This document shows, piece by piece, positions 44,489 through 56,265 of a DNA stretch of 64,000 nucleotides. Under the pieces are notes generated by a model. That model did not search any database and had not been told where the DNA came from. It saw only the letters and a list, made by a program, of their open reading frames with translations. Position 1 is the first letter of the stretch; every line of letters begins with the position of its first letter. This stretch comes from Triglochin maritima. Taxonomy: Eukaryota; Streptophyta; Magnoliopsida; Alismatales; Juncaginaceae. The DNA lies in contig OY821775.1 in the NCBI GenBank assembly GCA_963682175.1, positions 15,906,501 to 15,970,500 of the forward strand, read 5' to 3'. The translations under genes and the position numbers were made by a program.

Positions 44489-46541
44489 TGTAGGATTTCA
44501 TGTTTAATTGTACATATATATTTTCAAAAAATTTATGCACAATAAGGATCAATTTACAATTTTCTATGATTTATTTCATGCATGCATCAATTTGTTTCAA
44601 TATCTAGTTTCAAAACTTTATTAAAACAAATATGGGCTCCGAAATTCATACCTAGAAGTTCTCTAAAACTTCTTGAAGATTCGGAGACGTTGGGGATGCT
44701 TCTCGCTGCGCCGGATGCCTCCGAGTATTCACCAAACTCTAAACAAGATCGGAGAGAGGGAAGTTAGTCTCTCAATCTCCGATAGGGTTTAGAATCTAAT
44801 TACTAACCCCTCTTTAATTCCCTTGAGAATATGATCTCTTAAGAACTAAAACTAAACTTAAGAATTAAGGAATTTTCGTGGAGAAATATGGAGAGAGAAT
44901 TTTGCACAAGAAATAATGAATTAGATTAATGGGGTAATGAGATAAGCTTGTATTTATAAGCTCTCTCCAAATTACATATTCATGTGCAACCCCTTGCCCG
45001 TGATCTCATGCAAAATTCAATCTAACCATCCATTATTTGCTAACAAATAATCTTAGCCACGAATTAAATCAATTATGGACCAATTCCAAGCATGATCTAA
45101 TTAATTCTTAAATTAATTCTGCATAAAACCGTCTGGCCGGTCGACCGTTCGCGAGGTCCGGTCGACCGATGAGACCGCGTTTCGGTCGACCGTTCGACAT
45201 TCGGTCGACCGTTCTCGACAGTAGAATATTTCATCACAATGTTCGGTCGACAGACCGATAGATTCGGTCGACCGTTCCGAACAGACGAAAAATCTCTGTT
45301 ATCGGTCGAGACACTACCGGTCGACCGTGCACCTACCGGTCGACCGTTTACTGTTGTTCGGTCGACCGGTTGTGCACTGTTTTGCAGACTTGTCAAATTT
45401 CGGTTTAACCCCTACAAAATTTGACATTTCGGGATTAGTAGTAAATTCACAACTTATGTAACATATTATCCTATGTAATGATCAATCATTACACCCCATA
45501 ATATTTACATCACATATGAATTTAATTTAGATTCTAATTATGTTATTAATCACAACATAAGTTTGATTTTGCTTGTTCACCACATGTGTCATATTTTCTA
45601 CATGAAAACCCGACACATCCTATGAACTCAAAATCCCCATTTCTTGTTTCCCAGTTTTGTGGTGTGACCTATAGGAGGATCTAAACTAAGTTGGCAGTGA
45701 TATTAAGAAATTAATATCACAAGCTATAAGCGGTATCTAGCTACACATTATAGCTCCCAATTAGTTAGATGTCTTAATTCCACTCGAACCAAAACCCGAT
45801 CCACTTAGTGATGGAGTGCACCACTTGTATTCGTCACTTGCCTCATGATATTAAGAATACACACAAAGTAGTATTGTGTCATCTTTGTATTAGTATTCAT
45901 TTCTTGATCTCTTTAAGCTAGTTATAAATATGTGACTTAACTCAAATCACATTGTGCACATTATAACTTTGCTTTATCAAGGGGCCCACTAATATCATCA
46001 CTCAATTAAGAGGGGCAATGATAATCTTTTGACTAACTATCTTCTCCAACAAAAGTTGTACTTAACCAACCAATGCCTTTACACTACACTTATCGATAGC
46101 TCAAGACACTAATCTAATTAAGTATTCCTTAAGTGATCAGATATGAGTCTCATATCAAAGGACCAAAGCCACAGTAAAATATTAATGACACAGAAACACA
46201 TTTCTATAATATTTTACTTATTAGGTCTATTTAGTATACATAAGTAATATTTTCCTCTTTTGCATACCCGTGTCGTCACTCACTTGTAGAACTACAATGA
46301 TCTATGACCAACACGACAATCTTAACTCGGTAATTAATGTCCCATGTTAATTACCATGATTGCGAATATCTTTTGTTTTATGTAAACCAATATCTTTTAG
46401 AGCTCTACGGTTAAGGACCAAGAGCCTCTTCCTTAACACTTCTAAAAGACGAATAACATAAACAAGGAACAAAATGATTTCTCATTCAATTCATAATAAT
46501 TGACATTTTAGAAGTAAAACTTTTAGAACACATTCCCTTCA
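44489..46541 (-). repeat. Copia copy 2, 3' LTR
   Basis: 2053 bp, minus strand, tgaagggaatgtg to gaaatcctaca. Includes the palindrome array at 45138-45368. The 99-codon frame at 45097-45396 follows this array and is not a gene. Confidence 0.92.
45138..45368. repeat. CGGTCGACCG palindrome array in copia LTR
   Basis: Perfect cggtcgaccg at 45138, 45159, 45183, 45202, 45265, 45318, 45337 and 45359, with imperfect copies at 45244 and 45303. Most spacings are 19-24 bp or about twice that. The 5' LTR has the same array at about 51414-51644 with a few units mutated. Confidence 0.9.
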
Positions 46542-46555
46542 ATCTCTCACTTGTT

Positions 46556-49391
46556 ATCAAAGTTTTCTTTCACATACATTCTCAATGTATAAAACATTTA
46601 TAACTAGGGTAACCTTCTCAAATCACCTATCAAGCCAATCCACATGGATTCTCGGATCCATGGACTCGAAATATATTTCGCCTCTTAGCTTGGTATGAAG
46701 GTTTGTTGAATGGATTAGTTGTGTCACTGTTGTGTCCACCCATTTATTTATTTTGTCTTTCGTTGGTGGTTGAGTTAGCCGTAGTGATATTACTCCTAAC
46801 TACACTAGCTCATTCCTCCACCTTCGATAATGATGACGCATCATCATTCCAACCTCCTATTGTCAAGAATCCCTATGAGAATTGCATCAAAATAGCCCTC
46901 GGCTGTTTTCTCCTTTGTCCTCCATAAACAAGAACTTTATCTTTAGTCCGGTTAAGGTACTTCAGAATATTCTTGACCGCAATCCTATGCTCAGGACTTG
47001 CGTCGGATTGGTGACCACTTGTCACGCTTAGAGCATACGAGATATTAAGTCTTGTGCAAGTCATCGTGTACATGGTCCTTCCTTTTGCTGAAGCATAAGG
47101 GATACCTTCATGTACTCCAAGTCTTTGCGTGATTGAGCACGTTGAGACTTCTTGAGTTGCACACATATACTCATACTTGTTGGCATATTGTCCATATCGG
47201 AATTGTTCACCCTGAACATTTCCAAGACCTTGTCAATGTATGCACGTTGACTGAAGCCAATGAGTCTACGGGATGTATCTCAATGTATCTTGATTCTCAA
47301 GATGTGTTGAGCCTCATCCATTTCTTTTCATTGAAAATGCTGATTTCAATGAAATTTCTCGTTTGCTAATGCAAAGGTATATGATTGCTCATGAGCAACA
47401 TGTCATCGACATATAAGATCAGAAATACTACATGACTCCCACTAATCTCCTTGTATATACAAGGTTCTCCTTTACTTTGAATGCAGTGAATCTTCTTCAC
47501 CTCTTCGTCAAAGCGTTTGTTCCAACTCCTCGATGCTTGCTTCAATCCATAAATGGATCATCGAAACTTGCATTTCTTCTCGCTATTATTTGGATTATCA
47601 AAACCTTGAGGTTGTACCATGTACATATCCTCCTCCAAGTTCCGTTTAAGGAACGCCATTTTGATATCCATCTTCCATATCTCACAGTTGTGAAATGCTG
47701 TAATAGTGATCATGATCCGAATAGATTTTAACATGGCAACCTCTCAAAAATTTCATCAAAGTCAATTTCTTGAATTTGAGTATAACTTTTCTACAAGTCT
47801 TGCTTTGTAGGTTGTCAAGTCACTATCCATGTCTATCTTCCTCCTAAATGATCATTTATACTAAATGACATTTTCTCTTGAGGAAGGCAAATCAAGTTCC
47901 ATACTTGATTGTCATACATGGATTCTATTTCGGATTCCATGGCCTTAAGCCATAGTCTGGAGTCTTCCCTTTCCATTGCTTCTTGGAAGGTCGAGGGATC
48001 TTTGGTATCTAGTACCACGATCTCATGAAGTCCCACATACTTATTGGGTTTCTTCCTTTCCCTCGTCGACCTTCTCAATTCTTTTGGTTCTTCTCATGTC
48101 TCTCGAACTTCTTCCACAATTTCTTGAGGAATAGGTTCACGTTCGTCTCTCGAACGTACACTAGGTGCGGATGATTGAGATTCTATCACAATTTCTTGTA
48201 AGGGTCTCTCGCTCACGCTCCCACTAACCAAATGAATCTCGGCTGGGCCTTCATGATTTTGAACGTAACATTCACATCATGATCTTGTAGAGTACCTTGA
48301 GTTTCCTCAAGCTTAACTCTACTCCCACTACTTTTCTCTCTTTTTCTAGAAATTCAAGAAAAACCATATCTCTCTCTACGATTTTTCGATTGGAGGTGAT
48401 ATACCAAAAGTAGCATCCTCTTGTCTCACGAGGACAACCTATAAAGAAACACTTATCCGCTTTTGGTTGAAGCTTGGTTGACATCAATTTCTTGATGTAT
48501 ACCTCACAACCCCAAATCTTGAGAAAGTCGAGCTTAGGTGTCTTTCAACTCCACAGCTCACAAGACATTTTCTCCACGGACTTGGATGGAACATTATTTA
48601 GTGAGTAAGTCATTATTTATAGTGCATAATTTCAAAAGTAAATAAGGCAATTTAGATTGACTCATTATTGATCGAACCATGTCGAGCAATATCATGTTCC
48701 TACTTTAGGAATGAGTCAAATTAGGTATCCTAAGCACTCACCCCTACGAACCTTTCGTAGAGACTCGATATTCTTGTTGAGTCGGTTCACTACTTCATCC
48801 TGGAATTCCTTGAACTCGTCAAAGAATTCACTTTTGTTTCCCATTAGACAAATATAGTCATAATGACTATAGTTGTCCGCGAACAAAATGAAGTACCTTA
48901 AACCGTTTCTTGCACTTGTACTTATCGGACCACATACATTAAAATGTATCATATCCAATTAGTCATTCGTTTTCGTTCCTTTCTTCTTGAAAGGTCTCTT
49001 GGTCATTTAATTGACCAATCCGATAGTGCTACAAGAATGAATCATTCGCGTGAGTTATCTTAGTTTCTTTTGTTATTGTTTGTTTGAGTTTGTTCATTAT
49101 TCATTTCAAGCAAATAGAATCCATTCAATACGAATGTATTTGCATAGACAATTCCATTCTTCGATATAGACAAGCAAGAATTAGAAATATATAAATATTA
49201 AGTTATCCATATCCAAAACATGATACAGAATAGTTCTTGCTAATCGAATGCACATAATAAACATTCTTCAAAGCATAAATTTAAATCACTAGACTTTTGA
49301 AGTTCCATAGAATCTTGTACAATCGCAGCAATGCTTGTACTATTTCCGATCTTCAACATCATCTCGTTCTCCACGAGTTCCTTCCTATCCT
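46556..49391 (-). pseudogene. Copia pol relic, copy 2
   Basis: Same domain blocks as in copy 1, read right to left: protease end and linker (49240-49425), integrase start (48716-48958, DMIHFNVCGPIS again with Asn for Asp), post-integrase domain (48272-48487), linker (47833-48078), reverse transcriptase with a YVDD box near 47400, and the RNase H-proximal block (46873-47166). Multiple stops and frameshifts. Confidence 0.88.
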
Positions 49392-50363
49392 TCAATAGTT
49401 GCACATCAAAATTATGTGAGCACAAGATCCGATAACCATTACCAAATCAAGGACAGAGGTGATTAAATTTATCTCAATAACAAACATACCTATGGCGTTT
49501 CTCGGGCGCCTACGTTCAATCATCCCATTTTCAAGGTCTTCCTTGTACTTGGGGCAATTAGGTCGGATGTGTCCCTCTTCACCGCAGTGAAAGCACTCCG
49601 TGTTGGGAGTTGGAGATTTCAAAGATTTCTCCCTTGAGGCACTCCTATGAGCACCTCCTACTCCCTTGCTCTTGATTGACGTATCTTTGGTAAATTTGCC
49701 TCTACCTTTGTTGATCTTTTTGCTCCTCTCATGGACGGTTAGGACGTGATTGTCCTGACCCTTGCCCATGTCAACTTCGGCCGTTTTGAGAGCGTTGTGA
49801 AGCTCCTCAAGACTCACCCCCTTTTCACGTACGTGATAGTGCATCACAAAGTCCTTAAAGGATGGGGCTAGAGAGCCAAGAATCATATCTTCAGCAATGT
49901 CCTCGGGCATTGGTGAAGAGAGCTTTGCCAACTTCTCAAGGTACCCTTCCATCGTGAGAAAATGCATGGATACCGATGTTCCCTCCGCCATATGGCACCT
50001 TGTGAGTGCGATGGTGGTCTTATAGCGCTCCTTTCGGGCACTATCCATGAACATCTTTGTTAAAGCTTCCATGGACTTCTTGGGTTTTGAATCCAAGTAT
50101 TTCGCTTGAAGCGAGTCACCCATGGATGCCAACATTAGACCGTGAACTTGGTTCTCTTGGTCTTTCCACTTGGCTATCGCCTCTTTCTCATTATCGGTTG
50201 CCTTCTCATTCAATTTTGGGATTTCACCATCCAAAATATGAGATAGTTTTTCAAACCTCAACACGATATTAAGATTGAGTTGCCATTTCATGAAGTTTGA
50301 GCCATCATTTTGCAAAGGATTCTTTTCGATCATAGATCACACAATTGGTTGGATATTAGACAT
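49392..50363 (-). pseudogene. Copia gag, copy 2
   Basis: Near-identical to the gag of copy 1, with CCHC knuckle CFHCGEEGHIRPNC. The ATG at 50363 is followed after eight codons by TGA where copy 1 has CGA, a C-to-T change at a CpG. An open frame of 313 codons resumes from the next Met (50333). The end again lacks a good protease active site. Confidence 0.85.
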
Positions 50364-50761
50364 TTCTACAAAATAAATTATACAGGATTTTAATGTCAAT
50401 TTTTATGTTTTAAAATACATACATATATATCGAATATAAATGTAAATACTACAAATAAAATTTTTCCCGTAATTGCAAAATAAAATTTTCGGTTTTGTTG
50501 ATTCTCTTACAAAATAATCGTTTATACTTAAAACGAAGTTATTGCAAGTTAGACTTATGTCTAAATCATAATTCTAATAATTACATGACATGTTTTAAAC
50601 CACTTAAAACATTTAAAACGAATTATTACAAAGAATTATTTCAACAAAACATTTAAGGACCGAAAAACCGGTAAAACGAATTGTTTAAATCCTAGATGGT
50701 AAACTAAATTTGTTTACAGCCTTAAATCATAAGAAAATTGAACCCTAAGCTCTGATACCAC

Positions 50762-52815
50762 TGTAGGATTTCATGTTTAATTGTACATATATATTTTCGA
50801 AATTTTTATGCACAATAAGGATCAATTTACAATTTTCTATGATTTATTTCATGCATGCATCAATTTGTTTCAATATCTAGTTTCAAAACTTTATTAAAAC
50901 AAATATGGGCTCCGAAATTCATACCTAGAAGTTCTCTAAAACTTCTTGAAGATTCGGAGACGTTGGGGATGTTTCTCGCTGCGCCGGATGCCTCCGAGTA
51001 TTCACCAAACTCTAAATAAGATCGGAGAGAGGGAAGCTAGTCTCTCAATCTCCGATAGGGTTTAGAATCTAATTACTAACCCCTCTTTAATTCCCTTGAG
51101 AATATGATCTCTTAAGAACTAAAACTAAACTTAAGAATTAAGGAATTTTCGTGGAGAATTATGGAGAGAGAATTTTGCACAAGAAATAATGAATTAGATT
51201 AATGGGGGTAATGAGATAAGCTTGTATTTATAAGCTCTCTCCAAATTACCTATTCATGTGCAACCCCTTGCCCATGATCTCATGCAAAATTCAATCTAAC
51301 CATCCATTATTTGCTAACAAATAATCTTAGCCACGAATTAAATCAATTATGGACCAATTCCATGTATGATCTAATTAATTCTTAAATTAATTCTGCATAA
51401 AACCGTCTGGCCGGTCGACCGTTCGCGAGGTCTAGTCGACCAATGAGACAGCGTTTCGGTCGACCGTTCGACATTCGGTCGACCGTTCTCGACAGTAGAA
51501 TATTTCATCGCAATGTTCGGTCGACAGACCGATAGATTCGGTCGACCGTTCCGAACAGACGAAAAATCCATGTTATCGGTCGAGACACTACCGGTCGACC
51601 GTGCACCTACCGGTCGACCGTTTACTGTTGTTCGGTCGACCGGTTGTGCACTGTTTTGCAGACTTGTCAAATTTCGGTTTAACCCCTACAAAATTTGACA
51701 TTTCGGGATTAGTAGTAAATTCACAACTTATGTAACATATTATCCTATGTAATGATCAATCATTACACCCCATAATATTTACATCACATATGAATTTAAT
51801 TTAGATTCTAATTATGTTATTAATCACAACATAAGTTTGATTTTGCTTGTTCACCACATGTGTCATATTTTCTACATGAAAACCCGACACATCCTATGAA
51901 CTCAAAATCCCCATTTCGTGTTTCCCAGTTTTGTGGTGTGACCTATAGGAGGATCTAAACTAAGTTGGCAGTGATATTAAGAAATTAATATCACAAGCTA
52001 TAAGCGGTATCTAGCTACACATTATAGCTCCCAATTAGTTAGATGTCTTAATTCCACTCGAACCAAAACCCGATCCACTTAGTGATGGAGTGCACCACTT
52101 GTGTCCGTCCCTTGCCACATGATATTAAGAATACACACAAAGTAGTATTGTGTCATCTTTGTATTAGTATTCATTTCTTGATCTCTTTAAGCTAGTTATA
52201 AATATGTGACTTAACTCAAATCACATTGTGCACATTATAACTTTGCTTTATCAAGGGGCCCACTAATATCATCACTCAATTAAGAGGGGTAATGATAATC
52301 TTTTGACTAACTATCTTCTCCAACAAAAGTTGTACTTAACCAACCAATGCCTTTACACTACACTTATCGATAGCTCAAGACACTAATCTAATTAAGTATT
52401 CCTTAAGTGATCAGATATGAGTCTCATATCAAAGGACCAAAGCCACAGTAAAATATTAATGACACAGAAACACATTTCTATAATATTTTACTTATTAGGT
52501 CTATTCATTATACATAAGTAATATTTTCCTCTTTTGCATACCCGTGTCGTCACTCACTTGTAGAACTACAATGATCTATGACCAACACGACAATCTTAAC
52601 TCGGTAATTAATGTCCCATGTTAATTACCATGATTGCGAATATCTTTTGTTTTATGTAAACCAATATCTTTTAGAGCTCTACGGTTAAGGACGAAGAGCA
52701 TCTTCCTTAACACTTCTAAAAGACGAATAACATAAACAAGGAACAAAATGATTTCTCATTCAATTCATAATAATTGACATTTTAAAAGTAAAACTTTTAG
52801 AACACATTCCCTTCA
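50762..52815 (-). repeat. Copia copy 2, 5' LTR
   Basis: 2054 bp. Adjacent to the primer-binding site at 50749-50761. Carries the second CGGTCGACCG array. Confidence 0.92.
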
Positions 52816-53170
52816 AGAGAGAGATTCAAGAGAGAGTTAAAGTGTGAAGAGTGTTAGACAATTTGATTTTTTATGGGGGGTTTGTTTGTACAATTAAGGA
52901 CATTTGGATTTTACGAGGTTTGATTTGCAAATTGTCTAACACCGTTGGACGGTAACGGTGACAGAGTGGGGTCTACTAACGACAGAGGTGCATATGTGCA
53001 AATATGTCGACTTGTAGGTGTATATGCGGTAATACCGAAAAAGTAGGTGCATATGACCAATTTGGACACTTACGGGGTGTACTGTAGCAAAAACATCATT
53101 AAACTATGCCTTAACTCATTTAAATTATAAAGACAACTTTGTGAATGCAAAATTTTTTTTGACATCCCAC

Positions 53171-53178
53171 TATAAATA
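53171..53178 (+). promoter_or_regulatory. TATA box of candidate peptide gene
   Basis: tataaata in cccactataaatagactata, about 100 bp before the coding start. The sequence between is a plausible short 5' leader (tctcatctctaagtagcaatctc). Confidence 0.5.
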
Positions 53179-53268
53179 GACTATAGATGCTACCATTTTT
53201 TCTCATCTCTAAGTAGCAATCTCTATAACAACACCATCCTTGAGTCTACGTAATGACATCCAAAAAGT

Positions 53269-53566
53269 GTGAAGTTGTCCGTCATTCTTGCAATGACATT
53301 GCATCTTATTGTTTTTATGAGTGTTATGGCTGCAAATGAGAAAAATCAAGAGCAAGTAGTTGGTAAGATACCTATTCTTTACACAATGAACATTAAGTAT
53401 TTTTTCTTCACCGGCATAATTTCTTTGTATATTAATTCATGTTCAAGTAAGAACTTTTTTCTTGATTATAGATCTTCATGCGAGTGAAAGTGCTCAAGAA
53501 AGTGGTACTGAACAAGCTGGAGATGGTTCAGAATTTAAAAAACCTGATTTTGGGATGGATGGATGA
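53269..53566 (+). pseudogene. Small secreted-peptide-like gene, two exons, truncated by an LTR
   Basis: I do not recognise the family. Exon 1 (53269 or 53293 to 53362) encodes a hydrophobic N-terminus, MTLHLIVFMSVMAANE from the ATG at 53293. The in-frame codon GTG at 53269 followed by KLSVIL gives a more typical signal peptide, suggesting the original ATG mutated to GTG. An intron with gtaaga and attatag ends (53363-53471, 109 bp) joins in frame to exon 2 (53472-53566), an acidic, Ser/Glu/Gly-rich segment ending FKKPDFGMDG. The TGA is the first three bases of the LTR at 53564, so the natural C-terminus may be lost. The product would be 54-62 residues. A TATA box precedes it. Chance is not excluded. 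Confidence 0.45.
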
Positions 53567-54807
53567 CAAGCTGCCATTAAGCTCTAAAAATACCACAACT
53601 TATTTCCTAAACTAACAAGGATAACTAGGGATCGAATCCACAAGGAAGAATTTAACAAGTCATTCTTAAACGACTCAAACAAGAAATAAGAAAATAATGT
53701 TTTTGGAAGAGTGAAATTGTGAACTATAACTACTAAAATTGCAGATTAAAATAGGAGGAAACTATCAAAAAAAATATGCTAAGGGTTTGAATCCACTAGT
53801 GATCAATTTTGATGCAATCATTTAATTACCAAGTGTAAACAACAATTTCATGATGTGATTGGAGTAAATAATGAGGGCGCAAGCAATGTACATTGTTCTC
53901 AATATATCAAACGGGCACAAGCAACGTATATGATAATTATACCTATCTTAGTTACATGAGCATTCACAACAAGTCAATAACACATTATAACACATACTAT
54001 TATATCTTTGCAACTAACAACTCTCACAACAACGATTTTGAACTGTTAGAAGAATTTATCTACTAGATTCAATAACATGTAGCGAGCAACCATCATACAT
54101 GCAACAATTAATATGCACTAATGACAAGTAGAGAAAAAGAGATAACATATGAATTATGTTTAACACAAGGTGGGGTGGAAGTACATCAAAATTTCAACAC
54201 TAGTTTCATCATAACCTTAACATGGAAAATTAGCTACTCATTGTACGAAACAAACAACAATAAATCATTGAGATCTGATTCATACATGAGAAATTTGAAT
54301 TTAAAGGGATAGGAATCACTTAGGAATGATAGAGATGAATGGAGAACCTCCGTTTTCCAGTAGTCCAACAACAATTTTCCCCTTTTGAACAGCCCAGACA
54401 ACCCAAATAACACTTCAAACTTGCTCTTTTTGATGGTGGTTGGGTTGGGGAACAAGTTGGAAGACTAGAGTTGGCTTTTTCTCCTCCCTTTGACAACTTT
54501 TTCTTGGGGTTTTGTAAAGTGACGAATTTGAGGGATAATTCTCTCTATTTCTTTCAATATGGAAGGTCAAAATAATTTTGGAATATTTTGTGATGTAATG
54601 GGGATCCTAATAGGTAACTTTTCCTTTCTTTCCTTTGAATCAAAATCTTTCCTTTTTCTTTTTGTAAGGATTTGCAATCATCTACAAAAAAGACAAAAGA
54701 CTAATATTTAGAGTAGATAATATCCAAAATATTTCCCAATTCATGATTATTTTCACAAATATGCTTCTGATTATGGTAATAATTATGTACTAAATGTGAT
54801 GTAATCA
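53564..54807 (-). mobile_element. Athila-like 3' LTR on minus strand
   Basis: About 1244 bp, minus strand from tgattacatcacatttag (right end) to gcagcttgtca (left end). To its right lies a polypurine tract (aagttggggggtg, reverse complement at 54808-54820) and ctcgaggacgagcaaaagtt, characteristic of the region before the 3' LTR of Athila/Tat elements. No matching 5' LTR is seen. Its left edge abuts the peptide-gene exon. Confidence 0.65.
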
Positions 54808-55123
54808 CACCCCCCAACTTGAACTTTTGCTCGTCCTCGAGTAAAACAATGAAACAACAAACGAAAAATAAATAAATCATAACTCACTTTCGTAGGAATT
54901 GCGATTGCACTTAGCATGTGCAACAAACCGTTAAACCTCACTCGTCACCCAAGGAGGACGAGTTTTGTCTCTAGAGGGTTTTCAACATATACACCCATAA
55001 AATTTGAATACTTGATGCATTGACATACCTAAATAGGTAATCCTTAGGTCCCACCCTCGACGATCACTAGGTGCGGATAGTTTCTAGGGCCAGGTCATAC
55101 TCTTACTGATAAAATTTACCTTA
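54808..55123 (-). mobile_element. 3' internal region of an Athila-like element with hairpin, copy 4
   Basis: Minus-strand 3' end of the element whose LTR is at 53564-54807. The block 54883-55010 matches the conserved 3' domain of the Ty3 element at 12525-12650, including the hairpin at 54904-54924 (gttgcacatgctaagtgcaat on the minus strand). Truncated on the right by CACTA-type sequence. Confidence 0.7.
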
Positions 55124-55430
55124 CACTAGTTCAGAATAGTGAATAGTCATCGCCTAATAATTATCGGTTGCCCATACAACCTACGATTATACCTATAGAC
55201 GTCGGCTACTAAACCAACTGACGTCTATGGGGTACTCTAGACGTCCATTATTTTAATAACCATTGAAACCAATGTCTATACACCGACGTTTAATAACCAC
55301 GCCTATAGATGTCGACCTATGGACGTCAGATGTATTGCATAGCCGACGTCTATTCCCCCATCCGTATAGACTTCGGGTGTGTGATATAGCCAACGTCTAT
55401 AGGTCTTATAAGTTGAACCGTTTTAGTTTT
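55124..55430 (+). mobile_element. CACTA element terminus
   Basis: Starts cactagttcagaatag after tta, then carries about ten copies of a diverged gacgtctatag or atagacgtcggc word in both orientations (55190-55400). Such subterminal arrays are typical of CACTA (En/Spm) ends. The opposite end was not found, so size and relation to the transposase at 60640 are unknown. Confidence 0.6.
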
Positions 55431-56029
55431 TTTTATCTTTTATCCTGACAAAAACTCACCCCGACCGAACCTTAGACAACCCCTGAGCCTCCGCGACCAA
55501 TGTCCAACCAAAACCCCCGAGCCTCCACGACATCCTCCGCCACCACAGTCACGTTGACGCCCTCGACAGCCACGACCTCCACCACTACAGCCACACCGTG
55601 CCCTCGACAGCCTCGACGTTAAGGTAACTCTCACTTTCTCCATTTTCCATGTTTTAGATTGATTTTAGGTTTCATATTTTAGATTTTCAATTTTAGGTTC
55701 TTATTTTAGATTTACGATTTTATGTTCAAATTATTGGGATTTTAGGTTTCAATTAGGGTTTAGGTTAAGGTTTCTATGTTGGGTCACTTGGTTTTATTGA
55801 AAATTTGGTTTTGTTGTGTGAGATGGAATGGGGCTTTCAGATGTGTTGGGAGTTCGATTGGGAATTAAGGTAGTGGAAGTTTTGGTGGTAAATCGATTGG
55901 TTTAATTTGTGTTTGTGTTTTTCATAAGAGAGGTTTGTTCAGTTTGATGGTTTGAGTATGTGATATGTTTGGTTGTCCATGGTTAGAGAGTAGGGAAAAT
56001 TAGCTTTAGTTGTCTATGGTTGGAGGACA
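55431..56029. other. Unassigned stretch, GC-rich then T-rich
   Basis: 55440-55640 is C-rich with repeated cctcgacagcc and ccaccac words; 55640-55800 is T-rich with repeated ttttaggtt. Possibly 5' untranslated/intron sequence carried by the CACTA element. No protein is recognisable. Confidence 0.3.
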
Positions 56030-56030
56030 T

Positions 56031-56265
56031 GATACAAGTTATCCACCCCACATATTTGTGCTCTCTATTAAGCTGCAAATTGATGAAAAATACAAGTAAC
56101 ATGTGTTGCCAGTCCAGACTTTCCTTTTCAAAACTTTCTTATTTGATGTTTATTGCATAATCCGAATTTGCACTTGTGATTTGAGTATTTTTCATCAATT
56201 TGCAGCACAATAGAGAGCACAAATATGTGGAGTGGATTTCTTGTATCATGTCCTCCAACTTTGAG
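56031..56265. repeat. Inverted repeat of LTR sequence
   Basis: About 75 bp from ggaggacatgatacaag to gatgaaaaatac (56033-56108) is repeated as reverse complement at about 56186-56263. The right arm belongs to the minus-strand LTR piece 56110-56435, so the left arm is an inverted duplicate. Confidence 0.65.

Larger units (their letters stand above)
44489..52815 (-). mobile_element. Full-length Ty1/copia element, copy 2 (decayed)
   Basis: LTRs 44489-46541 (3') and 50762-52815 (5') of 2053-2054 bp. Primer-binding site at 50749-50761 (reverse complement gtggtatcagagc) and polypurine tract at 46542-46555. Flanks agaga at 44484-44488 and 52816-52820 form the TSD, though inside GA repeats. Coding parts match copy 1 closely, but the middle of the LTR is different and carries a CGGTCGACCG array. 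LTRs differ by roughly one to two percent, so it is younger than copy 1. Inserted in the right arm of the foldback element. Confidence 0.92.
42561..53094. mobile_element. Long foldback/TIR element, interrupted by copia copy 2
   Basis: The left end from gtttttgctacactacatcc through about 42835 is repeated as reverse complement at the right end (52816-53094, ending gtactgtagcaaaaac). The match goes on through the CT-rich left arm and GA-rich right arm, including the ccagacttgtt repeats, to a centre near 43510. Without the copia element the unit is about 2.2 kb with arms near 1 kb, a foldback or long-TIR MULE architecture. No protein is encoded. I could not identify a TSD. The serine/leucine-rich frames in it are artefacts of (CT)n. 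Confidence 0.8.

Noticed and set aside
45138..45368. Regularly spaced palindromes resembling a CRISPR array
   Set aside because: Repeat is only 10 bp, spacers are short and variable, and it sits in a plant LTR.
45097..45396. Frame with repeated RST/GRP units, also at 51371-51670
   Set aside because: It follows the cggtcgaccg array inside both LTRs of copia copy 2; the repetition explains the open frame.
32772..52815. Endogenous pararetrovirus (caulimovirid) sequence
   Set aside because: Reverse transcriptase blocks follow integrase in copia order, with LTRs and Met-tRNA primer sites; no movement or coat protein features.
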